DNA from: Bacteroidota bacterium
Lineage (GTDB): Bacteria; Bacteroidota; Bacteroidia; Bacteroidales; JADFUO01
Direction: 5' to 3'
Assembly (NCBI GenBank): GCA_015222115.1
Contig: JADFUO010000085.1
Coordinates: 1-9,544, forward strand
Length of the DNA: 9,544 bases
Shown here: positions 1 through 5,974 of the stretch, piece by piece
Numbering within the stretch: position 1 is the stretch's first letter
Layout of the letters: each line of letters begins with the position of its first letter
The notes under the pieces: model-generated
What the model was told of the DNA's origin: nothing
The model's database searches: none
The model's input: only the letters and a program-made list of their open reading frames with translations
Made by a program: the position numbers and the translations under genes

Positions 1-5
1 TAGTG

Positions 6-25
6 ATACCGATAGTTATCGGTAT
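6..25. repeat. 9-bp perfect hairpin downstream of the LysE gene
   Basis: The arms at 6-14 and 17-25 are perfect complements with a 2-base loop, and G.T pairs extend the stem at both ends. The hairpin lies about 90 bases past the LysE stop codon. No T tract follows on either strand, so it is not a typical intrinsic terminator. It could be a dispersed palindromic repeat or a weak transcription end. Confidence 0.45.
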
Positions 26-81
26 TGTGTGACTTCGTGGTTTAATAAAACTTCAACCCTTGATTCACATAAATAACAAAA

Positions 82-102
82 CGTCAAACGTCAAACATCA
101 AA
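82..102. repeat. 7-bp tandem repeat, three units
   Basis: CGTCAAA occurs twice and is followed by the variant CATCAAA, directly downstream of the minus-strand LysE gene. This is a short simple repeat with no visible function. Confidence 0.5.
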
Positions 103-116
103 CAAATTAACATTGG

Positions 117-755
117 TTAAAATTTTAATAATACACGTAAAATTAAAAATATTCCGAATAAAACCAAACCTATTCCTGCAACCCTGTTAATCCATTGCAT
201 AATATAAGTTGTAAGAAAGCGCTTGATTTTATATGAAGCAAAGCATTTTAAGATATCGGTGGCTAAAACGGTTAATAATGAAGCTGAGAAAAAAATTACT
301 AATGACCTGATGTCTGCCCCGTAATTTGCTGTTATTCCAACTACAACCCCCATCCAGAAAATCCACACAAAGGGATTGGCAAAATTTAGAAAAAACCCTT
401 TCAGAATATAGGTTATAAAATTCGGGGTTTGTATTTTAATATCTTTATTTTGATTGTTTTCGGTGCCTAATTGTATCTTACGTGTATAGGTAACAATTCC
501 GAAAATTATTAAAACAATTCCGCTGATTATACCAAATGCTAAATGATTTTCGGGTTTATTGATTATTTGTATAGCTCCCAGAAAGCAAAGAGTAACTAAA
601 GCCAAATCACTCAGAAAGATACCGATAGCTAATAATAATCCGGGAAAAAACCCCCTGTGAATAGTTGTTTGAATGAGGGCAAAAAGTACAGGACCAAATC
701 CAAAAAAAATAGCAAGAGTTAATCCAAGAATACATCCTTCAATAAGCGGACCCAT
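117..755 (-). CDS. LysE/RhtB-family amino-acid exporter
   Basis: This 212-residue integral membrane protein matches the LysE/RhtB exporter fold. Family members expel amino acids or similar small metabolites, driven by the proton gradient. I see about six hydrophobic segments, near residues 8-29, 38-62, 72-90, 115-141, 150-170 and 192-211. The first carries the family's glycine/proline pattern (GFGPVLFALIQ at 19-29), followed by GFFPGLLLAIGIFLSD at 35-50, and the fourth has the conserved NP (127-128). A hydrophilic loop (about 93-112) separates the halves. Length is normal for the family. The ATG at 755 has no Shine-Dalgarno sequence, as is usual in Bacteroidota. The gene lies 192 bases downstream of the GH3 homologue on the same strand, so cotranscription is possible but unproven. 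The substrate cannot be read from the sequence. Confidence 0.85.
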   Translation of the reverse strand: MGPLIEGCILGLTLAIFFGFGPVLFALIQTTIHRGFFPGLLLAIGIFLSDLALVTLCFLGAIQIINKPENHLAFGIISGIVLIIFGIVTYTRKIQLGTENNQNKDIKIQTPNFITYILKGFFLNFANPFVWIFWMGVVVGITANYGADIRSLVIFFSASLLTVLATDILKCFASYKIKRFLTTYIMQWINRVAGIGLVLFGIFLILRVLLKF

Positions 756-831
756 ATATAGTTAGTATTTTATTATTATTACTAAAATTCTTTTATAAGA
801 AGATTTGACACATTAACCGCTTCCTGCTGAC

Positions 832-897
832 TGTCATTCAATTGTCATTCGGTTGTCATTCAATTGTCATTTATTAGTTATTCAATAGCCATTCAAC
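832..897. repeat. 11-bp tandem repeat, six degenerate units
   Basis: Six consecutive 11-base units start at 832, 843, 854, 865, 876 and 887. Units 1 and 3 are identical (TGTCATTCAAT) and the others differ by a few bases, with units 4-6 drifting most. The array fills the gap between the GH3 stop codon and the LysE start codon, both on the minus strand. Eleven bases is close to one helical turn, so the units would present the same DNA face. It could be a regulatory array or a slippage-prone simple repeat. There is no spacer structure of the CRISPR kind. Confidence 0.8.
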
Positions 898-947
898 AAT
901 AAAACCATTTAACCATTAATTTTTCCCACTTTTATCTTTTATCTTGT

Positions 948-2483
948 TTATAATTTATATTTATCTAAAAAATCCTCCCATTCAGTTAATTGTTCTTTCT
1001 TTAATACACGGGGAAACTTATTTGCCCCACCTTCTTTTCCGTGAATTTTCATCCATTCGAAAAAGACTTTTGTCGGGTAAATTTCAACGATAACATCTTT
1101 AATAGCAGCAATACGTTCAACACGGTAGTCATCGTTTAATGATTTTAAATACTCATCAATTTTGTCACGTGCAATTTGCGGATTAATATTATCATCGGTT
1201 CCTAAAAACCACTTATGGGCAAACATTGAGTTATATCTGATACCGGCAACTGTAAATTCATCAATTTCTATATTGAATTCATCCTGAAGCTTTTTGATAG
1301 CACGGTTCATGTTTTCCTGCGAAAGGTGTTCACCGCAAATACTTAAGAAATGTTTTGTCCGCCCTGTGATTATAATCTCATGATGTTTTTTTGAAGTAAA
1401 TTTTATTGTATCACCAATTAAATACCTCCACGAGCCGGCACACGAAGTAAGCAACAAAGCATATTCTTTATTTTCTTCAACCTGATCAATTGTCAGGGTT
1501 TCGGGGTTTACTTTTAGGTTTCCTTCAGTATCAAAATTATTATCATTAAACGGAATAAATTCATAGAAGAGACAATTATCAAGAACCATTTCCATGGCTT
1601 TTACTTTCGGGCGGGTTTGATAGGCAATGTATCCTTCGGAAGCGAGATACGATTCGTTATAAATTACCGGGTGGTCAAATAATTTTTCAAAACTTTTTAT
1701 GTATGGATCAAAAGCAACACCGCTATGAACATATACCGACAGGTTTGGCCAAATATCATGAATTGTTTTTACATTGTAATGTGTTATGATTTTTTCCAAA
1801 ATTATCTGAATCCAGGCAGGAACACCAACAATTACTCCAATATCCCAGCCTTTGGCGCTTTTAACAATTTCTTCAAGTTTTGTTGACCAGTCGCGTTCTT
1901 TTGAAATACGCCTTCCGGGCTTATAAAAATGCTGAAACCAAAACGGGAGATTTCCGGCTGAAATACCTGATAAGTCACCTTCATAATAAGTTCCGTTATA
2001 ATTCAGGTGGGTGCTTCCGCCTAACATCAAAATACCCTTTTGGTAAAACTCTATAGGAAAATCGTATCGTACAGTTGAAACCAACTGGCGGATACTGGTT
2101 TTTCTTATTGCCCTGATCATGTCTCCTGTAACAGGAATATGTTTACTGGAAGCATCTGATGTACCGGAAGTAAGCGCAAAATATTTTACCCTGCCGGGCC
2201 AGCATACATAAGCTTCACCGTTTAATGAGCGATACCACCATCTTTGGAACATCGAATTATAATCATGTATGGGAACACTTTCCCGGAAAGCTGTAACAAA
2301 ATCTTTATCATGTAAAATTTTTATAAAATGATAATATTCACCAAATGCTGTAAATTGAGCTTTTCTTAATAATTTGGAAAGCACCTTCCTTTGTGTTTTA
2401 TAAGGATTAAACATGCTCCTTTTTTCAACAGGAAGATTCCTAAGCTCATAAGCTTTTTTTATGATGGATCCAAATATCGGCAT
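948..2483 (-). CDS. GH3-family acyl-adenylate/amidosynthetase
   Basis: This 511-residue homologue of plant GH3 proteins belongs to the ANL adenylating superfamily. Plant relatives activate a carboxylate with ATP and join it to an amino acid; the bacterial substrate is unknown. Visible motifs are the ATP-binding loop SGTSDASSKHIPVT (about 106-119), YNESYLASEG (275-284), the nucleotide-binding strand SCAGSWRYLIGDTIKF (347-362), and the hinge GRTKHFLSICGEHLSQENM (374-392). The C-terminal swivel domain is complete. Length is normal for bacterial members. I start at the ATG at 2483 (MPIFGSIIKKA), not the TTG four codons upstream, because it matches the usual N-terminus. A TATTTTTG element lies just upstream. 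The gene diverges from the EEP gene across 69 bases. The downstream LysE exporter could handle an amino acid or conjugate related to it. Confidence 0.9.
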   Translation of the reverse strand: MPIFGSIIKKAYELRNLPVEKRSMFNPYKTQRKVLSKLLRKAQFTAFGEYYHFIKILHDKDFVTAFRESVPIHDYNSMFQRWWYRSLNGEAYVCWPGRVKYFALTSGTSDASSKHIPVTGDMIRAIRKTSIRQLVSTVRYDFPIEFYQKGILMLGGSTHLNYNGTYYEGDLSGISAGNLPFWFQHFYKPGRRISKERDWSTKLEEIVKSAKGWDIGVIVGVPAWIQIILEKIITHYNVKTIHDIWPNLSVYVHSGVAFDPYIKSFEKLFDHPVIYNESYLASEGYIAYQTRPKVKAMEMVLDNCLFYEFIPFNDNNFDTEGNLKVNPETLTIDQVEENKEYALLLTSCAGSWRYLIGDTIKFTSKKHHEIIITGRTKHFLSICGEHLSQENMNRAIKKLQDEFNIEIDEFTVAGIRYNSMFAHKWFLGTDDNINPQIARDKIDEYLKSLNDDYRVERIAAIKDVIVEIYPTKVFFEWMKIHGKEGGANKFPRVLKKEQLTEWEDFLDKYKL

Positions 2484-2508
2484 ATATAATATCAAATAAA
2501 AATATTAG

Positions 2509-2516
2509 CAAAAATA
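2509..2516 (-). promoter_or_regulatory. Candidate -7 element for the GH3 gene
   Basis: Read on the minus strand this is TATTTTTG, an exact match to the Bacteroidota -7 consensus TAnnTTTG. It lies 25 bases before the GH3 ATG. I find no TTTG -33 element about 20 bases upstream, and the region is A/T-rich, so a chance match is possible. Confidence 0.4.
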
Positions 2517-2552
2517 AAAAAAATTCGTGTAATTTAGATTTTTAATTTGGAT

Positions 2553-3626
2553 ATGAAAAAACCTCTTATATTTTTTTTAAAAACAATTGCCATGATTATT
2601 GTTTTACTATTGCTTCTTTTCGGAGGATTTATGGTTTATATTACTGTTAATGATTATTGTCCGCAAGAAATTGAAATTCTTGTAATCAAAGGCAATAACC
2701 AGGATTCAATAATAAAACAGAGAGAATTTACTTTAATGACATGGAATATAGGGTATTGCGGACTTGGAAGAGAAATGGACTTTTTTTATGATGGCGGCAA
2801 ACAGGTTCGCCCCAATTTTGAAGAATATCAAAATTACCGTAATGGAATAATGAATTTTATTTCAGGTAACGATACCGTTGATTTTTGGCTTTTTCAGGAA
2901 GTTGATAAAAATTCTAAAAGAAGTTATTATACAAATCAGGAAAATTTGATTGCGGAGAAATTATATAATTATGATTATGTATTTGGGAAAAATTATGATG
3001 TAAAATTTGTTCCTGTGCCTTTAACTTCACCAATGGGAAAAGTGGTTTCAGGGATAATGGGTTTTTCAGTATTCAGGCCGGAAGAAGCTTATAAATATGC
3101 TTATCCCGTTATTTCTTCGTGGCCCAATAAATTGTTTATGTTAGACAAGTGCTTTATTTTAATGCGTTTTAAACTGCCCGAAGACAAAAATTTGGTAATT
3201 ATAAACACTCATAATTCATACTATATTCAAGATGATTCTTTAAGATTATTAGAGCTTGCTGTTTTGAAAAACAGGGTTTTATCAGAATATGAATCAGGGA
3301 ATTATGTGGTTGTGGGTGGTGATTGGAATAAACTGCCACCTGGTTTTGACAAAGAAAATAATTTAATTACAGAGCCTCTTCAAAATACAGTCAGGAGCAT
3401 CAGTAAAAATTTTCTTCCGGAAGAATGGTTTTGGGCATACGACGACAAAAATCCTACAAATCGGGCTTTAAACAAAAAATATGAAAAAGGAAACACCCGG
3501 GTATCAATAATTGATTTTTTTGTGGTTTCGCCCAATATAGAGGTAATTGAAGTTAAAACAATTCCTTTGGGTTTTGAAAATTCCGACCATCAGCCGGTTT
3601 ATCTGAAAATAAGGTTGGTGAAGTAG
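2553..3626 (+). CDS. Membrane-anchored endonuclease/exonuclease/phosphatase-fold protein
   Basis: This 357-residue protein has one N-terminal membrane segment (about 8-30) followed by an EEP domain, the Mg-dependent phosphoesterase fold shared by DNase I, ExoIII and inositol phosphatases. Conserved elements are in order: TWNIGY (63-68, metal/phosphate-contacting Asn), FQEVD (114-118, metal-binding Glu116), THN (219-221, His220), GGDWN (255-259, Asp257 and Asn259), DFF near 321, and the catalytic SDH (344-346). All core residues are present, so it should be active, probably on the outer face of the cytoplasmic membrane. The substrate (nucleic acid, phosphoinositide-like or other) cannot be decided. 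I start at the ATG at 2553; a TTG two codons upstream is in frame but unlikely. It is divergent from the GH3 gene. Confidence 0.85.
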   Translation: MKKPLIFFLKTIAMIIVLLLLLFGGFMVYITVNDYCPQEIEILVIKGNNQDSIIKQREFTLMTWNIGYCGLGREMDFFYDGGKQVRPNFEEYQNYRNGIMNFISGNDTVDFWLFQEVDKNSKRSYYTNQENLIAEKLYNYDYVFGKNYDVKFVPVPLTSPMGKVVSGIMGFSVFRPEEAYKYAYPVISSWPNKLFMLDKCFILMRFKLPEDKNLVIINTHNSYYIQDDSLRLLELAVLKNRVLSEYESGNYVVVGGDWNKLPPGFDKENNLITEPLQNTVRSISKNFLPEEWFWAYDDKNPTNRALNKKYEKGNTRVSIIDFFVVSPNIEVIEVKTIPLGFENSDHQPVYLKIRLVK

Positions 3627-3784
3627 TAGAAATCAAATCCCAAACCTAATAAAAAGTCCATTAGATAATTTGAATATTTTTCATAATTTTGGTAAATAGA
3701 ACTATGAGTATTTATTTCGTTAAAGAAAACATATTATTAATCAGTGTATTAACAAAAAAACACTAAAATAGACAAAGGCAAAAT

Positions 3785-3820
3785 ATAGCGCATAGTATAG
3801 TGTATATTTAGGAGTTGGGC
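3785..3820 (+). repeat. Orphan right half of an attC-like site before the HEPN cassette
   Basis: The stretch GCGCATAGTATAGTG (3788-3802) runs into GTTGGGC (3814-3820), which fits the integron R' consensus GTTRRRY exactly. No complementary left half is visible upstream, so this may be a half-site left after recombination or decay. The call rests mainly on its position at the start of the inverted-repeat-bounded unit. Confidence 0.35.
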
Positions 3821-4614
3821 ACAATACTGAGTCAACCAGCAGATAAATAATATTCAAGGATAGTTAAAAGATTTGTATGAATATAAAGGAAGATTACAAA
3901 AGAGAAATAGGGGACATTATTAGTATTTGGGCTAAAGCAAAACTTTTCTATAATGATTCATTGTACCTGAGTAATCCAAAATCGGACAAAGAATCCGCTA
4001 TGATATCGAAAAACAGAGTGTTAAATGAGATAAGATATTCGCTTTGGGTATTAACAGTATTAGAATTATGTAAATTATTTGATGACAACAATAACCAGTG
4101 TTTTAATTTATTCAAGTTCATCAGAAAAATTAAACAGGACAGGAATAAACTAATATTTAAAGACAAAATAACATCAATTACAATCAATGACTGGGAAAAT
4201 AAATTACAGAACAATCAGACTTTTAACACAATAGGAAAATTGAAAGACTTAAGAGATAAATATTATGCACACTCTGACAGGAAACCAGAACTTTTACCTG
4301 AAGAGTTAACTCCAAATATTAATAGTATTGAAGAACTTTTAAGGATTGGACAAGAAATCATTTATGAATTTCAGGGGACTGTATTTGATATTGACCAAGA
4401 TTTTGAAACCCCAATTCTTGCTGGACAAATTCTTGACGATTTAACTGAATTAGCAGAATATAGGGATAAATATAAATAAAGTACTGTGCCCAACACACGC
4501 TCATACTGCATACCGCAATTAGTTGTAAATATGAACATTAAGCACATTAAAATAATATATTTGTAAGCAGAAAAATTAATCATTTTAATGCGGTACGCAG
4601 CATAGCGCAATCCG
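3815..4614 (+). mobile_element. Integron-like single-gene cassette 1 (HEPN gene)
   Basis: The unit is bounded by inverted repeats private to it: the arm at 3814-3828 pairs with 4480-4494 in 14 of 15 positions, the exception being A3824.C4484. The right arm starts one base after the HEPN stop codon. In an integron cassette the start (TTRRRY) and the post-gene box (RYYYAAC) are complementary because they pair in the circular form. GTTGGGC and GCCCAAC here fit both boxes exactly. The boundaries assume the usual G/TT crossover. No integrase is in the window, so this would be an orphan (CALIN/SALIN-type) cassette. Confidence 0.5.
3877..4479 (+). CDS. HEPN-domain protein, AbiU2-like
   Basis: This 200-residue, mostly helical soluble protein has the signature LRDKYYAHSDR at 125-135. 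Arg126 and His132 form the R-x5-H pair of the HEPN ribonuclease superfamily (R-x4-6-H). The sequence around it (alpha-helical, charged, 'LRDKxxAH') resembles the AbiU2-type HEPN family, members of which occur in phage-abortive-infection settings. HEPN proteins usually act as dimeric RNases that cut tRNA or other RNA. No membrane segment or signal peptide is seen. The gene is alone in its cassette, with no obvious MNT nucleotidyltransferase or antitoxin beside it, which is unusual for a HEPN toxin. Regulation may therefore be internal or triggered by infection. No clear promoter is visible within the cassette. The family call is from motif recognition only. Confidence 0.6.
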   Translation: MNIKEDYKREIGDIISIWAKAKLFYNDSLYLSNPKSDKESAMISKNRVLNEIRYSLWVLTVLELCKLFDDNNNQCFNLFKFIRKIKQDRNKLIFKDKITSITINDWENKLQNNQTFNTIGKLKDLRDKYYAHSDRKPELLPEELTPNINSIEELLRIGQEIIYEFQGTVFDIDQDFETPILAGQILDDLTELAEYRDKYK

Positions 4615-4620
4615 TTGTGG
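4488..4620 (+). repeat. attC-like recombination site between cassettes 1 and 2
   Basis: The site runs from GCCCAAC (4488-4494, R''-like) to GTTGTGG (4614-4620, R'-like). Inside, 4498-4516 pairs with 4590-4607 through 16 Watson-Crick pairs and two A.C mismatches (A4505.C4601, A4510.C4596). C4502 is left as an extra-helical base. Unpaired spacers of 3 and 6 bases separate the stem from the boxes. The 73-base terminal loop is A/T-rich. Bulged base, spacers and imperfect dyad all match attC anatomy. The R' box departs from GTTRRRY at two positions. Confidence 0.55.
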
Positions 4621-5157
4621 GTTATAAAAATTTAAGACATGAGAGGAAATTACTTTTTCGAAATTCCTTTATTTCTCAGATCAGAACAAGAGTTCGAATC
4701 GGAATTCGAGGCTCGTATCCAAAGGGAGTTAAAAGAACATGAAAGATATAAAAAGTATCCAGAAGACTATAATAATCTTGTTGACCATATTAGAAATAGT
4801 AGGTATAGAGATTGGGAGTATAACCAGATTGTTGGATATTTGAAATTATATAGAATAAACAGTAGGATATATGCAGATATATGGAAGGTTGAAAGAAAAA
4901 GATATTCTTTTATTATAGACAAAAAAGTCTTTAAATATCAGGCTTCATATCCTGATTGGGATATTGATTTAATGAAACTAAAAACATCTAATGAGATCTT
5001 TGAGAAGCTACTAAAAGAGTTACCCAAAGACAGAAAAAAATTAATTACTGAATTCCATCTTGATCTTAGAATGTTTAAGACACTGGGTCCTTATATAGAT
5101 TGGGTGAAGTTATTGGAAAAATACAAATGATCTTACAACCCACAACAACGGTAACCG
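4615..5157 (+). mobile_element. Integron-like single-gene cassette 2 (unknown gene)
   Basis: The arm at 4614-4629 pairs with 5131-5146 in 14 of 16 positions. Both exceptions are A.C on the plus strand (A4624.C5136, A4628.C5132). The repeat sequence differs from that of cassette 1, so the two arms match each other rather than a general repeat. The gene starts 25 bases after the left arm begins and ends at the right arm, which is the tight packing expected of a cassette. Confidence 0.5.
4639..5130 (+). CDS. Uncharacterised cassette-borne protein
   Basis: I do not recognise this 163-residue protein. It is soluble, strongly charged and rich in Lys, Glu, Arg, Tyr and aromatic residues. A probable helical, Glu/Arg-rich segment (about 15-40) follows a short hydrophobic N-terminus (NYFFEIPLFLR, 4-14). 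A basic, tyrosine-rich middle comes next, with YFI-type beta strands near 88-103, and the end is helical (about 116-163). There is no signal peptide, membrane helix or recognisable catalytic motif. The reading frame is intact, begins with ATG 25 bases into the cassette, and fills the space between the cassette's inverted repeats, which supports it being real. Its neighbour is the HEPN gene in the preceding cassette; a defence or stress role is only an inference from that. Confidence 0.7.
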   Translation: MRGNYFFEIPLFLRSEQEFESEFEARIQRELKEHERYKKYPEDYNNLVDHIRNSRYRDWEYNQIVGYLKLYRINSRIYADIWKVERKRYSFIIDKKVFKYQASYPDWDIDLMKLKTSNEIFEKLLKELPKDRKKLITEFHLDLRMFKTLGPYIDWVKLLEKYK

Positions 5158-5163
5158 TTGCAC
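5140..5163 (+). repeat. Collapsed attC-like palindrome after cassette 2
   Basis: CCACAAC (5140-5146) is followed at once by the palindrome CAACGGT/ACCGTTG (5146-5152 and 5154-5160, one central base), which overlaps GTTGCAC (5157-5163). The end boxes are in the right order, but the long inner stem seen after cassette 1 is missing. It may be a deletion product or a very short site. No gene and no matching right arm follow GTTGCAC. Confidence 0.4.
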
Positions 5164-5365
5164 AACCTCATAATTATTCAGATCATCGAACGAAAACAAA
5201 GCTTTGTAAGGATGCCTGTTTTTGGAGTACAATTATTGGTTCGGAAAATTTTGTTAGCTTGCTCTATGCCTATAGTATTTATTTTCCGCATTCCAATTAC
5301 AGTCACGATTGAAGTCTACCATAGCGGCCGCCTCAAGGCACCCTGTTTTTCAGTTAGTTGACTGA
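5164..5365. other. Gene-free spacer, possibly decayed sequence
   Basis: This stretch follows the collapsed site and precedes repeat copy A. The short open frames here overlap each other and have no recognisable product. Visible structure is limited to the 12-base palindrome ACAAAGCTTTGT (5196-5207) and a 6-bp hairpin TTCAGT/ACTGAA near 5349-5366. It could be the remains of a lost cassette. Confidence 0.35.
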
Positions 5366-5592
5366 AGGACTGACTTGACCATTTTACAAGTAAAATTTGT
5401 AAATAACACCTGTCATCCTGACGATCCGCCAGCTGGCGGAGAGGAAGGATCTCCATCGTCCTGCATCTCTGCTAATAAATTACTTCTGCCTGCGGAATGC
5501 CATATAGCTGGCAGGTGATGTTTGCCGGCGTATTACTTAACAGTCAGGAGGTCCCTCAGTCGCTGCGCTCCTTCGGGATGACACTTGCAAGT
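5366..5592 (+). repeat. Palindromic intergenic repeat, copy A
   Basis: This is a ~220-bp element of which a second, same-orientation copy lies beyond the helicase gene. Its outer arms TGTCATCCTGA (5411-5421) and CGGGATGACA (5574-5583) are imperfect complements, as are AGGATCTCC and GGAGGTCCCT further in. The centre holds smaller hairpins (TGCCA/TGGCA, about 5498-5513). Blocks at 5441-5465 and 5469-5501 are identical to copy B. A perfect 16-base palindrome (5425-5440) interrupts the left arm only in this copy. Elements of this kind are common between genes in Bacteroidota. It encodes no protein. Confidence 0.75.
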
Positions 5593-5915
5593 TATTAACT
5601 TTTTTATTATTTTTCAATACGATTTTTTTACAATGGCTATTTTTTCTGTAACTTTTTAAAAGGACAATTGTCATATGTATACTAAAACTAAAAAACGGTG
5701 GTTGCGATAAACTGATTAATGTACTCGCGAGATCATAATTATTAGCAGGAAAAATTTTATTAATCAAAAAAAGAAGGATACCCAAATGAAAGCAATTGTT
5801 CATAGAAAATAACACATCAAACAGCAGATAACAATATTAAATAGTTCCTTGCGATATGCAAGAGTTCTTTTCAAGCTGATAAATATTCTGGTTTATTGTA
5901 ATTAAATGACTTTTA

Positions 5916-5948
5916 TTGTTCTTACCTGAATAACTTTATGTACTTTCG
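5916..5948 (+). promoter_or_regulatory. Candidate promoter of the DEAD-box helicase gene
   Basis: TACTTTCG (5941-5948) is close to the Bacteroidota -7 consensus TAnnTTTG, and a TTG (5916-5918) lies 22 bases upstream at about the -33 distance. The following CAGCC is typical of transcription starts in this group. The start codon is 26 bases further on, implying a short leader rather than the long cold-shock leaders of enterobacterial relatives. Confidence 0.5.
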
Positions 5949-5974
5949 CAGCCAAATTTTTAAAACACGATAAC

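Noticed and set aside
832..897. CRISPR array
   Set aside because: The 11-base units abut each other with no unique spacers, and no cas gene is present.
3646..3664. CTAAT/ATTAG hairpin as the EEP-gene terminator
   Set aside because: The stem is only five A/T-rich pairs with a 9-base loop and no T tract, so it is not distinguishable from chance.
3948..4214. Minus-strand open frame inside the HEPN gene
   Set aside because: It is antisense to a better supported gene, and its leucine/serine-rich product is typical of shadow translation. The same applies to 4371-4610 and to the minus-strand frames inside the helicase and methyltransferase genes.
5100..5361. Two overlapping plus-strand open frames of 67 and 70 residues
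   Set aside because: They overlap each other and the collapsed attC-like site, one starts inside the preceding gene, and neither product is recognisable; at most they are remnants.
5537..5815. 92-residue minus-strand open frame
   Set aside because: Its C-terminal end is encoded by palindromic repeat copy A, it has no family resemblance, and it begins in intergenic A/T-rich sequence.
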